A DNA stretch of 64,000 nt from Batrachochytrium dendrobatidis JAM81 (lineage: Eukaryota > Chytridiomycota > Chytridiomycetes > Rhizophydiales), in NCBI RefSeq assembly GCF_000203795.2, contig NW_006281106.1, forward strand, positions 1,121,302-1,185,301, in the 5' to 3' direction. Both the position numbers and the translations under genes were made by a program. Of the stretch, positions 1 through 15,173 are shown in pieces. The notes below the pieces were generated by a model. The model searched no databases. It was not told the origin of the DNA and was given only the letters and a program-made list of their open reading frames with translations. How positions within the stretch are numbered: position 1 is the first letter of the stretch; the number at the start of each line of letters is the position of its first letter.

Positions 1-752
1 CGTGAGTACGTGGAGTGAATGCACGCATTTGGTGACTGACCGTATTCGACGCACTGTCAAATTTCTATGTGCTGTTTCTGCTGGAAAACATATTATGGAC
101 GTGAAATGGCTCGAGGCATCCAAAAAGGAAGGAGAATTTGCAGGTAGTTAAATATAGTTTTGAATTTTGTTCCTGTTTTGCATTTGGACTTATATTATGG
201 TTTTGGCCACGACAAGGCGAGGCAAAGTATATCTTGAAGGATATCAAAATGGAGAAACTATACAAGTTTACATTGAAAAAGACGCTGGCTGTTGTTAGGA
301 AACGAGGCAATGATCAACTTTTTTCTGGAAAAAACGTTTTTTCTACATCAAGCGTCAAGCCTGGACACGACGAACTTCGTGAGATTTTGGATGCAGCTGG
401 TGGATCGGTAAGTTCGACACTAACCACACATACACGAAATCACCACATTTTCCGTTTATGCTAACTTATTTTTTGGAATCCATTGCAGCTGGTTACAGAC
501 ATTGATGAAGTTGTTAGTAGTACAATTGCTATTGCAGATTTGCAAGATATTTCCGAATGTGAACGATTGCGAGAGATTGGGGTAGATTTATATACCACAG
601 AGGTGGTTCTTACTGGTATATTGCGACAAGAATTGGATTTATCAAGGTGTGTATTTTTGAGTCTATGAATTGTATGATTGACTTGATATTCACTAATCTT
701 TACATGCAATGCTTTTTTCTTGCATGCCATTAGTCCTCAAAGTGCTCACTGA
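1..752 (+). CDS. MDC1-like tandem BRCT protein, C-terminal part (5' truncated by window edge)
   Basis: Four exons can be joined in frame: 1-143, 217-407, 489-646 and 734-752, with GT-AG introns at 144-216, 408-488 and 647-733. The stop is TGA at 750-752. The encoded piece carries the end of one BRCT domain (motif THLVTDRIRRTVKFLCAV followed by MDVKWLEAS with the conserved Trp) and a second, more diverged BRCT (GFTL-like segment, then a VLTGILRQE tail). The first motif is strikingly close to the tandem BRCT pair of animal MDC1, the gamma-H2AX reader that assembles DNA-damage checkpoint factors on chromatin. The last segment also matches the MDC1 C-terminus pattern in order. In fungi the functional counterparts are Mdb1, Brc1 and Rtt107. 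The N-terminus, where an FHA domain would sit, is outside the window, so MDC1 against PTIP/Rtt107 cannot be settled. Confidence 0.8.
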
Positions 753-1487
753 GAACATGAAAAAATCGAAAAGGTTGAATGCTACTGCGACGTTGGCAGT
801 AAACCAGGGTTATTCGAATTTATCCACCAAAGTTGTTTTATTTTGTGAAACCACTTCTCCTAGCAATTTCTAAACTATGAGTTTCGTATTAAAGATATGC
901 GTCATGAATAATGAAGTATTTGATTCCAATAAGCCAAGAATAATTGTCAAATCCGAGCTGATCATCCAACTTGCAACAATCGCGAACATTGGCATTTCAA
1001 ACTTTTATGCTTTCATCGCAGTAGCGACAATGGGTATGAAAATGAAAAGATGAGCATTATCAGAAACCCTAACCCTTGGTGATGCTCTTTTACACATATT
1101 GGTAGATTGGTTGCTAATTTGAATGGCATAAACATTTATCAATCGTATCTCCTGTACCGCGGCGACAATCGGACTCAACACAACCAGTCTGCTGTTCCTT
1201 TTGATTCAATACAGTAAAATGTCACCTATTTGATCTAGCAACGATTATTTGCCGAGTTGGGTGGTGGATTTGTTCTGACACGAGAGCTTTGACATCTCAT
1301 CTATACAGTCTGTAGGCTAACCTAAACCAATTGTGCAGTTTTACAAATGGAGAATTCATGCTTTTGAAAAACATGATGAAATCGAGTTGAAATAAAGACG
1401 ACTATTTTTCATCCCGTTCTCATTCATTTTGTCTTTATAAACTTTCCTGTATAAACAGATTGGGATAACCAACCAAAACAAACTCAA
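753..1487. other. Intergenic stretch with one copy of a second dispersed repeat
   Basis: No convincing reading frame is present. About 1145-1350 resembles 14780-14975: shared blocks include TTTGTTCTGA, CTATACAGTCTGTA and GCAGTTTTACA in the same order and spacing class. This points to a second, diverged dispersed repeat that is separate from the inverted-repeat element described elsewhere. Confidence 0.4.
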
Positions 1488-2083
1488 ATGCTTAAAGCCA
1501 GCACTGATGAATTTGAAGTAGCGGAATTAAGTCCCAATGTAGCAGAATTACGACAGTTTTGGGAAGTACTAGGCAAGCCGTCCCAGATACAACCACTCAA
1601 CTCTCCACATAAACGAAATCGACAATGTACTCCACCTCTTCAAAACCAAAACCAAGAAAGCGATGCAACGACCATCCCATGCATTGACGAAAATATAGGT
1701 ATGATTGACTTGTCCAATAATGGGTTTGCTAAAGGGTTGTGTTTGACATGATATCGACTCTGCAGCTTTGGCTATCTACAACCATCCGTATCTTCTACGC
1801 GTCTTGGTTTTCATTTCAAATCGTCCAATGTTGGACTGTTCTCGTTACTGACTCTTGCATATGTATAACACTAGTCTTTGCATTGAAAACACTGGTAGTA
1901 AACAATACTAAAGTCACTGAGATAGAATTCTGTTGCACGTTGTGTCAATCAGCATTTGTATTGCGAGCTGCCCATCAATGTGTGTCGTCCGATGATCCAT
2001 CGCAGCCAGATACACATAAACGACAACAAGGACTGGAATGGTATCGTAATCAAAAATGTGATCATATCAACATGATAATTTAA
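1488..2083 (+). CDS. Unrecognised small gene or decayed gene fragment
   Basis: An ATG at 1488 opens a 70-codon stretch that reaches a good donor at 1699. A GT-AG intron to 1765 is possible, but the frame after it meets a stop about 30 codons on. An overlapping frame (about 1748-2083) continues with a compact Cys pair (CCTLC) and a later HQC, ending near a CDHINMII tail. The Cys pair preceded by TEIEF loosely recalls the second zinc-binding segment of ZC3HC1/Rsm1 proteins, but that is a weak resemblance only. The two frames may be exons of one gene whose middle intron I cannot place, or a pseudogene with a frameshift. I do not assign a function. Confidence 0.3.
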
Positions 2084-2319
2084 AGTAAATGAGTACACCA
2101 AAAAACAACTCTTGCAATGGGACGAATTTACGAATTAAAAAAGTTGAACAATGAATAGATGAACACATTTTGAATCGTTTTTTGTAAAGTATTATTTGAA
2201 GTGTGTAGATTTCAAACCAAAATTTTATTTTAGCTAATTTTGTGAACGACAAGCCATTCAATATTGCTGGATATGGATGCTCAAGCCCAACAAAACAAAC
2301 ATGGAGCAATAGAATTGCC

Positions 2320-4448
<2,129 letters not shown>

Positions 4449-4569
4449 TGTTTTTGTTGGGAAAAGATTCGAGTTGTTTGCCGACGTGGTTTCAGCCCGA
4501 ATCTTTGGATTGAATCAACGCCAAATCGTGTTTATTTCAACAGTAATAAAATGGAATAACATTTTGTAT

Positions 4570-7500
4570 TCAATTTAATTCAATTTTGAAATGATGGAAT
4601 TGATTGGATCTGGATCCCTGCAGTAACGAATGACAGTTTGTCCATACTGGACTTGAGAACAGCGATCCAGGTAAATCCATCTGAATGGGTCTGGAAACCA
4701 GTAGACCGCTATCAGTTTTTTGTACAACATAGATATTAACACGACCATCTATAGATGAAATCGCTATTTGCATGCAGTTTTTAATTCCAGATGCCACGAC
4801 AGATGGACTGGAAAACATTGGTGCAGTGGTAGTATTCGAATAAATACATTCACCCAATGCCATATCTATAATGATTACTTTGTTTCCGTGAGATCCAATA
4901 CATGCAAAACAATTGTTTTCAATTTGAAAAATACTTGGTGATGAAAATACTGGTCCATTCATGTAGATTCGCCATATCTAATGCGTTGTTGACAACAAAT
5001 CAGATCATTGCACAAGATTGAAACGTCCATACTGTTGAATTGATAAACTTACTTGGTTTGAATTCGAAGCTATTCCATATACATATCCATCAACGCAACC
5101 AACAACAATCGTATCACCGCATAGTGAAAGAGCAGGTGATGAAAATATCGGTTTATGCGTATCGGTCAGATACACTTGCCAAATCAATTGTCCATCCATC
5201 CCAATTCGAGCCATTTTTCCTTGTAATGTACAGGCATAAACACATTGATTGGCAGTATCAATAGTAGGTGATGAAAATACGGCAGCTCCAAGATTGAGTT
5301 TCCACTTTAATCTAGCATGAGACTTTATCAAATCAGATTGCTCTGAATGACTAGAAAAATCCAGTGCATATATATGATGATCGTGAGATCCGACCAGTAT
5401 AAATCCAGTAACACTATCAACCACGGGTGATGACTTGATTTGCTCTTCCGCCTTGAACTGCTTTATAATTTGTCCATCAATAATCGCTACACCGTATACC
5501 ATACCATTATTACAGCCTATCATTTTCAAATCATTGCAGGTAAATATAAAACTTGATCTTTCATTTTAGCTATATTGTAATACAAACTATAACTTACCGA
5601 CAACAACTAAACTATGCAATGGATCTGAAAAATGACCAGAACCAGTCCACAAACATGCCGAACTTTCAATACGATCAGGAAGGTCGCGTTTCCATAACAC
5701 CACACCACTATCTATATCGACAGCAGCAAGCATTCCAGAATGTGACCCAACAATTGCAAGACGTGTGTGGCTTATAAAAAGGTATTGGTTAATAAAACTG
5801 CATATATGGAAAATTGCTGCCGTGTGGTCATTGATGCATGATACCGCACTATGGCTTACCTATTTGACGTTGTGCTGTCAAGAAATACAACAAGAGGCGA
5901 TGCATCAATACATTTTTTGAAATCTACTGTCCAATCCAAAGTTATTTGAGCTAATTCATACATGGGGGAAATACAAGGTATTTGACATGCACGACCCCAA
6001 GAATAGCACAAAGTGGCTGTAGGATCCCAAGTCGTGTCTAGTGTTTTAATTAAGCTTTGGTTTAAACCATTGTCACTGTGGCTTAAACTTCTTGGTCTTT
6101 TTTTACAATTTGATGGGTATAAACTTGGTGAGCGAGAAAGTAAATCAGCAATTTTGACCACTGCTATATCCAGCTGCTCATGAAGTATTATACCAAGTAT
6201 ATCTCTATCAAAATGATCTGGTTAGATTGTACAATACTGGAATTACCAAATTAAAATATTGAAAACCCACTGTTGCAAACTTGACTCTTTAGATTGTAAA
6301 TGAACCGAAATATTGGTTAGTTCCTTTGAGGCACAAAGTGCCGTAAGACTAGTCCCGCCTTCTGAAAGAAAATATGTGTTTGATTTTACATTTTGATCTG
6401 GATTCTTGAATGAAAAGTGATGTTCAAGTACAGATCTAACCATGGTGCAGAGATCTAAATTAGATTCAATGTTATGAATGTTTGAATCTTGAGAAATGCA
6501 ATCTTGTGCACATATTTCCAATCTCCGATAGTCAATCTAGTCGTATTTATAAAATGCATTTAATATTCAAAACCCAAGATCAATCTAATCCAAGCACGCA
6601 TGTCAAAATGAATCAATTCACTCACCTTTCCGTGATTTGTGACTGGGTACTCATCTAAAATGCAGATTTTATCGGGGCGAGCATAAAATGGGAGATTGCT
6701 TGATACATGATCTTTAATTTGAGTCAACACTTTCTCCACTTTTGCTTTTAAAATATATAGATTAGTTGGTGCATTGCTTGATTTTAACTCAACCCTATCA
6801 ACTCACTCTTGTCTATTTTAACACATGCCACAATGGATTTGATGCCCATGTTCACATCTGTCGGGTCCTTTAACATAACAACTCTATTAAAATGATCAGC
6901 AAGTTTAATTGAACTCATACAACAACTTATATCAATGCTGACAATAGTATATAGACAAATAGTACTTACTCGCAACGACAAACCCCGTATACAGCTTGAA
7001 TAGTATGGGAAATAGAATCTAAATGGATACGATATCCACTACGCTTGACTTGTCTATTAGTACGTCCAATAATTGATATTTGTCCAGTGCTTTTATTTTG
7101 AAAGGCTAAATCGCCTGTTGGCCGCATTCTGCAATGATTATTTAAAAAATCTTGAATAAATTTGGTGGTTTACAATCAAGAATTGATTCAAATCACATAC
7201 ATTTTTGGAATGGTCTCGTCGCCAACAAAGCAAATTCGGTTTGAACCACCGTGATATATTTCATACTGTTTATCCTCCTGTGTTGGGTTAGCTATATCTG
7301 GTTCAACATCTTGCAACTTCATCACGGTATAGTCCAAGACGTAATGTATTGAAGATAGAAGATCAGGTTGATATAGATCGATTTGAGTAAGAGAAGTCCA
7401 CACGCTGCATTCTGTAGTCCCATAAATATTCCAAAGTGAAACATGATTTGTATTACAGTCTTGAACAAGATCGTATAGCTGTGCTGGAAAAGACTCGCCT

Positions 7501-8619
7501 CCTAAAATAATATTTGAAACTGTAGTATGCCTCATAATAAGATTGAATTGCTGATGCCTGCTGAATCGAAGAAAAAGTGAAGGAGTTCCAAAAAAATACG
7601 AGACTCGATTTTGTATGATATAGTTGTACAGTAGATTTGGAGTTTGTATGAATTCATCGGGCACGATCACTAACGAGCTACCAGTGGTAAGTGGCAAAAG
7701 CAATTCAATCATAAATGGATCGAATGTTGGTGCAGAGATCAGTATAAATCTTTTGATTGATGATTCTTGCTGGAGTTGAAGTCGTAAACTGAATGAATGA
7801 AATTACAAATCCAGTCAATTCACGCTCAATAAAGTATTGATTAAAAGTGGTTTGAAAATAAAATATACCTTATTTCGTGAACATTTGTAGATAGAGTATT
7901 ACGGGGAACCCGCACAAGAAGTCCACCCTTTTCACCTCGTGTAGTTCCTGAAGTTCGGATAACATAAGCTAGCTCGGCCTCATTATATGTTGATTCCTGA
8001 TCTAAAAACATTTTTGGATTGTAGAGCATATTTGATCAAAAATGAATATTAGTACACCATTGATTAGATGTTGGTTAAATCAAACAGTCGTATCTACAGA
8101 CTAACCACAGGTCTTGGATGTATCAATGGCGACACAAAGCTCAGATCCAGATAAGCAATCTATTTGATCACTCATATTTATGTTGCTTGTTGAAAAACTG
8201 TTGCCAGAGCAGATTTCATGCAGCTGATTGTGCATGCCAATGATATATTTTAAAGAGGGTATTGAATCAATTGTTTTTGAAATGTATAGTCGATCCATTG
8301 CGAGATTTGACAAGGGAACAAAAACTGCCTTGATTCTCCATAAAGCCAAAACCAATGCAATGATGGGCAATCCTCGCCCAAGGACAGTACCAACATAAGT
8401 ACCACGCTTGACTCCGATTGTTTTGAGCTGGGTTACCAACACACCAACAAGACTATCTAGTTGTGCATAAGTGATCTCGACAGTAGTGTCGGAGATTGAA
8501 TGAGTTGAAGCGATGAGAGCAATATTTGAGGGGGTTTTTGAGCAGCAATTGTCAAACAAGCGAAGAATGTCGAGAATAGAATGGCAGTTGGTCATCATGT
8601 AGATTTGACATGAAAACAC
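4570..8619 (-). CDS. AASDH/ACSF4-like protein: adenylation domain, carrier domain and PQQ-type beta-propeller
   Basis: Many short exons run on the minus strand; the first ones are 8619-8106, 8001-7869, 7788-7201 and 7128-6970, and the last ends with a stop at 4570. The N-terminal half is an adenylate-forming domain: RTSGTT (core A3), NIYGTTECSVW (A5), PTGDLA (A7), GRTNRQVKRSGYRI (A8) and NHGKVD with the catalytic Lys (A10). Next comes a carrier-like segment with SEGGTSLTAL, whose Ser fits the phosphopantetheine site. The C-terminal 400 or so residues are repeated blades containing FSSP motifs (VFSSPT, IFSSPA, VFSSPS, MFSSPS), typical of PQQ-type propellers. This architecture is that of animal AASDH (beta-alanine-activating enzyme, U26), not of fungal Lys2. 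The substrate here is unknown. Start alternatives are Met at 8619, 8598 or 8595. Confidence 0.82.
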
Positions 8620-9153
8620 TCCAAAACCAAAACTCGAATGCGAGAGTAACCCTGAGGATGATACGTAGCAATGGAAAGCAGTAAGCCTATGCCATGACTC
8701 TTACTATGATCAAAACATATAGAAAACAGTGGTTTTGTTCAGTACTAAACTTGCAGTTTAAATCTACAAGTTTACAGAGAATCCACACATGCAATCGATG
8801 GAGTTTTACGAGCAGTAACTGGCTGTCAGCAGTGCGTCAAATACACCGTAAAAGTCATGCAAACTACTCACTGAAAGCGGGGAAACCCAACTCAGTTCAA
8901 GGTAATCAAAATATAGAAAATTACAATCTGTTCAGCGCAACACCGTCGATTACTCGATGAATGTATTTCTAGTGAACTTCACGCTGGTCAACTTTGGTGT
9001 TCTTGAGTGGAATTTTCTTTACTTCACGCTAGTGCTTTTCAACTGTAACCAATCGATAGTACTGCAGTCATTGTATTGATCTTCAACTCAATATTAGTTA
9101 ATCTGGAATATTTCTTTTAAACAACACATTGATACTTATAAATAGCTTCTTCA
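8620..9153. promoter_or_regulatory. Divergent promoter region between the AASDH-like and M16 protease genes
   Basis: The two flanking genes point away from each other, so this 534-bp stretch must hold both promoters. The short decamer-like block ACTTCACGCT occurs twice, near 8978 and 9020. No credible coding frame or RNA gene is visible. Confidence 0.5.
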
Positions 9154-12100
9154 ATGACATCGTTTAAACCTCCGACTTTCTTTTCAGGAAATGTGTTGAA
9201 ACCAGATGAGGACAATAGAGATTACCAAATCATCACTCTTGCCAATGGATTACAAGCTGTTGTTATTTCAGACCCTTCTACGGACAAGGCTGCTGCTGCT
9301 ATGGATGTTCATGTAGGACATCTATGCGATCCTGAAGGTGTAGCTGGACTGGCTCATTTCTGTGAACATTTACGTAAGTTGAATAACTGCTCGCTTGGCT
9401 AACAAAAGGCCAATTGATATTTACAGACATGCTCGTTATATCTAACCTACTTGTTCATGTATTTCTATATTAGTATTTATGGTTAGTGTCATCTATTTAT
9501 TTGATCATCAATAGAATGATCTGCTTGACTTGAACCCAGCAAGAAACTATTCTATTATGCCAGGGTTACTTCAACTCAATTGAGTGTCTGGCAGGCTGCA
9601 TGTTCAACTCTTCTTTGATGGCGTGTATTAAACTGTTTTTTGGTTTGTGCTAATTATCATCTTTATATAATCTTTTTAATCCAAAATTCAATTGCAGGGC
9701 ACTGAAAAAGTATGTATATCGTGCAGTCATGGCTTCGTTTGTGCTACTAAAACAAAATACTGATAAAATAGCATTTTTAAAATATATAGTATCCGCAAGA
9801 AAACGATTACTCTCAGGTAGTTTTACTAGCTGCACTAATGATTAAACTTGTTGCACTCAACAATTTCGCTTTTTGTTTCTACTTTGAATATTCTTGATAG
9901 TTTCTATCTGAGCATGGCGGACAATCAAATGCATTCACCAGTGCTGAAAATACCAGTACGATACTACTGCAATTGCTGAGCATCATTTTTGTTGGACTCT
10001 TGCTGAATGTGTTTTGACAGATCTCATTGGTGCATGCCACTAACTCTGGCTTAATTCTAGACTATCATTTTGAGGTCTCTGCGTCTAATCTGGAAGGTGC
10101 TCTTGACCGATTTGCACAGTTTTTCATCTGTCCACTTTTTTCTGAATCGGGCACAGATCGTGAACTCAATGCTGTTGATTCTGAACATAAAAAGAACATA
10201 CAAGTTGATACCTGGAGAAATTACCAACTCCAGAAAGATTTATGTAATCCAAAGCATCCTTTTGTTAAATTTGGGACAGGTATTGATCTGATTGTCGCAG
10301 CATTTAAACCATCAAGCTTCACTGTGATTATATATTGACTTGCTAAGATGTAATGAACCATCACCTGATTATAAATCATGCACATAGGAAATTTGGAAAC
10401 ACTCAAGGATATTCCCCTCAGTAAAGGAATGAATCTTCGAAAAGTGCTTTTGGAATTTCATGATAAATATTACAGTGCAAATATTATGAAACTGGCTGTC
10501 GTTGGAAAAGGTAAGATTTGCTATAGCGGATTCTCAGCTGTTTACTATTTATTTTTATACTAATACGACATTATATACACATGTGCGCTGTTTCTGGTTT
10601 GGCTTACTAGAACCCATCGAGACGTTGGTGGAATGGGTAGCTTCCAAATTTTCGGATGTCAAGAACAAATCCATTGATGTACCAATTTTTTCCAATGATG
10701 CACTTACTGCAGCCGAACTTCAAAAAGAAATTCTTGTCAAGCCAGTCAAGGAGACTCGCACACTAACTTTAACCTTTCCCTGTGCTGACACAAGGAAACT
10801 TTACAAGTGCTCTGTAAGTGGGATAAATATCATGCTTGTCGGCATTTTTCGTACACTCATCTACTTTTAAACCATAAAATTACAGCCATCGCAATACGCA
10901 TCCCATCTAATTGGCCATGAAAGCAATGGCTCAATTCTGTCTCTCCTTAAGAAAAAAGGTATTTGTATAGAATTATAAGATGATGGGTTTCAATATATTA
11001 GAGTGCACGCTTGTATATTGATTTTGTTGTAATTTTAGGATGGGCTCATGGACTTACCGCTGGAAATAGCGGTATGGGCGCTCGAGGGTTTGAGTTTATG
11101 AGAATAATTGTTGAACTGACTGAAACTGGGCTTGGTATGATATCAAATATCAATGCATGTATTGTGTCTGGATTGATGCTAATAGAATTTGATGATCTTT
11201 CCATTTGGGCTAGAAAACTACGAGGATATTATTGAAATCATTTTCCAGTATATTGCTTTGATCAAAAGCACTCCTATTGAAGAGTGGATATTCCACGAAG
11301 TAAGTACTTGAGAGTTGTTGTCAAGCTTTATACTTTAATATATAATATTTATTTTTTTGGTTTACAGGCACAAGCCGTTACCTCCATTGCCTTTAGATTC
11401 AAAGAAAAGTCTTCTCCATTTGCGTATGCTAGCACTCTTGCCAAGAACCTTCAACTCTACGAGCCTCAAGATGTCATTTCTGGTAGCTACTTGTTGGAGT
11501 ATCTTGACCGCGATGCAATCAAGGCGGATTTGAGTTTCTTGAAGCCAGATTCATTTAGGTGAATACATACTTTGTTGTTGTATGTTTATCTTAAAAACTT
11601 GACTTTTAACTAGTATTTTTACAGAACTATGATTGTTTCACCAAATTTTGACACTACTGGATGGACTGAAGCCAATTACTATGGAACAAAGTATTCTGTC
11701 AAGGACTTTACCGAGTCTCTCAAAAAGGTATGCAACCACAACTCTTGCTTGTTTATTTTTATACTTTTTACACGGTCATAATGTTTTTGAACTTGAAAAT
11801 CTAGCGTCTTCTGAACATCAAGTTGAACTCTGAGCTGAGTCTTCCAGAAAAAAACACCTTTATTCCCGAAGACTTTACTGTTGAGAAAAAGATTGTTGAA
11901 AACCCCAGCACCCATCCTATGATTATTATGGATTCGCCAATTCTTCGCATATGGCACAAGCAAGATGACACCTTTTTTGTTCCCAAGGCGAACATCTTTT
12001 TTGGCATTACTACACCACTTGCCTATCAAGATGCAAAATCATGTGTTCTCACAAGGCTATTTACTGATTTATTCAAAGATGAGCTCAATGAATTTTCATA

Positions 12101-13753
12101 CTATGCAGAGGTTGCAGGGTTGCAATATCTTTTTGACAACACTGCTGGTGGCATGACTCTTTCCATCCATGGATATAACGACAAGATGCATATCCTGCTT
12201 GACAAAATTGCTGGAAAACTCAAAGAATTTGTTGTGGATGAACAGCACTTTGATCGTATTAAAGACCAGGCAAGTCGTATTAAGATGTTTGAACATTGCA
12301 TTGGTATCTGGCTTGCTTACACTATCCACCATGCTGATACGTGTTACTTTGATACCATTATATAATAGCTGGCAAAATCGTATAGAAATTTCGATAGCGA
12401 GTCACCGCATACACATGCCATTTACAGAATTACTCAGATAACCCAGCAATTCATGTTTTCCAATGAACAAAAACTTGCAGCACTCGAGCCTCTTACATCC
12501 GGAGATGTGCAGGCATTTTATCCCAGTCTATTTCAGAAAATCCATATCCAGCAGCTGGCTCACGGCAACATCACCAAGCAGGTAACATTTGACTCGGCAG
12601 TATTTGAAATGGATGAATCCAACCAACGTATTTTTTCAAACCATTTACCTATTATTTCGTACATTCTAGCATGCAATTGATATTGGAAAAATATTAGTTG
12701 ACCGATTAGCGCCTACTGAACTGCCAGAATCGCAGCGTTTTTGGAGCATGCCAACTTATAAAATTCCTGAAGGTGTGTCGATCCTGTACCTTGCAATTGT
12801 AGATGCGTGAATCTAACAGTAGTCGATTGTTTGAAATAGGAAAATTGTTTATTCATACTCGCAACGTACCCAACGCCGAAAATCTGAATTCGGCAATCGA
12901 GTATATTTTACAGATTGGGTCGATTACTGATCAAAAAGTACGCATTATGCTAGGTTTGATTTCTCAGATTGGTCAAGAGCCAGCATTCGATCAACTTCGT
13001 ACCAAAGAGCAACTAGGCAAGTGGAATGATATGTCAAAGCACACATGCATTTTCAACTTGTATTTGCCAAATTTTGTGTTATTAATACCTGTACGACTAT
13101 CTAGGTTATCTCGTAGGCACTGGCATGCGTAAGCAAACTGGAATGATGTCGTATCGTGTCGTTGTTCAAAGTGAGAGGGATCCTGCTTATTTAGAGCATC
13201 GCATTGAAGCATTCTTGGCTAAATTTGAGGTATGCAAAGTGGTGGTGTTTTTAAATCATCCATCAGCGTATGTGCCTTGTAGTCCTTTCAACCTACTTAC
13301 TCGTGTTTAATGGTATATTATGAATAGTCGATCCTTACAGACATGCAGCCAGAAGATTTCAAGAAACACCGAACGGCTTTTACGACAAAAATGCTAGAAA
13401 AGCTAAAGAATATTGGACAAGAATCCAGCCGATACTGGAGCCACATCAACTCGCTTTACTACGACTTTGAGCAGAATCTGCACGATGCTGAACAAATTCA
13501 GCATGCAACTCAAGAACAAGTCATTGAATTTTTCAAGCGTTATATCTCGCCAAACTCGACTCTTCGACACAAACTTTCCATCCATATGCGCAGCCAAAAA
13601 AACGGGCAGGAGACTGGACCAGAAGGCGAAGCTATTTTGAAAGGATCAATTGTATTGGACGAGAGCACCAACTTGGATGCGTTTAAAACTGGATTAGAGT
13701 TGACTGATTATGCCAAACCTATCAAGCCTGTTGAAACATGGCTTTCTGAATAA
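9154..13753 (+). CDS. Insulin-degrading-enzyme-like M16 zinc metalloprotease (Ste23/IDE family)
   Basis: The gene is split into roughly twenty exons. The first are 9154-9373, 9474-9481 (8 nt), 9698-9709 (12 nt), 9790-9816 (27 nt), 9901-9955, 10061-10279 and 10388-10510, each confirmed by frame and by family motifs. The inverted zinc motif HFCEH (HxxEH) is at about residues 69-73, followed across the micro-exons by LLFM, GTEK and YPQENDYSQ, then [12 protein letters not shown]. The distal glutamate ligand fits [12 protein letters not shown]. The second half carries [11 protein letters not shown] followed across an intron by [12 protein letters not shown], typical of the inactive half of the IDE clam-shell. 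IDE-like enzymes cut short peptides inside an enclosed chamber; yeast Ste23 and Axl1 process a-factor. No signal peptide is seen, so a cytosolic or peroxisomal location is likely. The stop is at 13751-13753, with an AATAAAA-type signal overlapping it. Confidence 0.93.
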
Positions 13754-14030
13754 AATAACTGGCATTTCCAGCTTATTTGGTATATAGTAGAATGTTGTAA
13801 CTGACTCGGTTGTGGTTTAAAGTTTAATAGGATCTACTTTCACTGATTAAATCAATACAAGGCTTAAAAGTAGATGTCGATATTTATTCTTGAATCTAAA
13901 ACTGATTACAATCATCACTGCTTGCAATAGTAACCGATAATCTGAGCAAAAACTACAATACACCAGTATTAATACCAAGCAAGCCATATGGTGTATATCA
14001 AACAAAACATACCATGGAATCTACTCCACC

Positions 14031-14532
14031 TCACTTTTGACGAGGTGGTTTCACGGTTGGGATGTAGTGAAAGCAGTCAGCGTTCACAGTGCATGAAATG
14101 TCCGTATCGACCGGAATCACATGTATATCATCCTACACAACACACATTGAATGTAAATCAAACTAGATACTATTGGATCCTACTAGGCACTGCCATTTGA
14201 CAATGATATAAACATGGTAACGCGACAAAAAGGCAATCCTTCACCCATGACATTTTACAAATGGAAAATAAGATGTTGGTACACCAACAAACGTATATTG
14301 AGTGTAGTGATTAACATACCATGACTTGGCATTTTTGGTTTACGCAACCTTTGAGACAATGCTCTGTAGTTCCACAAAAGCGATATTGGAGATACGACAC
14401 AGGAGTCGTGGTCAAATTAGCTTTCCAGCAATATCCTTCCTCGCATCCACAGTAAATTCCAGTGCAGGCTGTTTCTGCAAAGACGGTAGTAGACAGAGCG
14501 CTAACAACTAAAAGGGTTTTCTGGAATCGCAT
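14031..14532 (-). CDS. Small secreted cysteine-rich protein, copy 1 of a tandem pair
   Basis: Two exons (14532-14320 and 14132-14031) give 104 residues. The N-terminus is a signal peptide (hydrophobic LLVVSALSTTVFA). The mature protein begins ETACTGIYCGCEEGYCWKA and contains about ten cysteines, including LKGC and NQKCQV before the intron. Exon 2 adds a short tail with DISC, NADCFHYIPTV. The intron sits at the same codon as in the neighbour at 15174-15609, exon 1 has the identical length of 213 nt, and the tails align (DI-x-C-x4-DC-x-HYIPTV). Function is unknown. Small secreted Cys-rich proteins are commonly involved in surface or host interaction, but that is only inference here. A copy of the inverted-repeat element begins within 10 bp of the start codon. 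Confidence 0.78.
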
Positions 14533-15173
14533 AGTATGATTCTGTATTCACGTAAAATGGAACACTAAATAAGAGTGCAGAATGCATAATAAACAGCCAG
14601 TCACGTGAAATGATGGACGCAGTTCCCACTCAATTTACTAGACAAGACTATAATTTTAAACTCGAAATGTATTGGTCTTTTTTTGGTAATCACCGAATCC
14701 ACACGTTTTCTTTTGAAGCTTAACAAGGCTTTGAAAGAGTTGGATTATTGATGTTTTGCGAATATCGGCAGTGGATTTGAATGACATGAGCATCTATCGA
14801 CCGTGTTTTGTATACCACGGCAACTTTGGCTTTTTTGCATGACCAGTTTTTTGATTCGACTCAATACAGGACATTAATCTTTTTAGTTTGTTCTGATGGG
14901 AAACTTTGGTGCTCTGCCTATACAGTCTGTACGCTAACGTACAATAATCATGCAATTTTACAGAGAATCTAAGTTGAAAGGATACAACAATCTTCCAATG
15001 CTATCAAAATGTTTAAAATGATGAAACTGGGTGTCTTGCAAAGAATCAATGTTTATTTGGACTGTGGGTTAGAATTCCATAAATATTTGATAATGTAGTT
15101 TGTATCTCCATAAAACGGTCTGAACAGTTGACATATTGGCATTTAACAACTCCATTATTTAAATGTTGACATA
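14533..15173. other. Intergenic region between the Cys-rich paralogues, built mostly of repeats
   Basis: A truncated copy of the inverted-repeat element lies at 14540-14690. About 14780-14975 matches the second dispersed repeat seen at 1145-1350. An open frame at 15046-15231 is a shadow of exon 2 of the downstream paralogue and its 3' flank. Confidence 0.5.
14540..14690 (+). mobile_element. Truncated copy (F) of the inverted-repeat element
   Basis: The left end reads CTGTATTCACGTAAAATGG, followed by AACACTAAATAAG and ATAATAAACAGCCAGTC, as in the other copies. Similarity fades after about 130 bp and no right terminal repeat is found. Its position directly upstream of the copy 1 start codon means that it supplies the proximal promoter. 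Confidence 0.6.
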
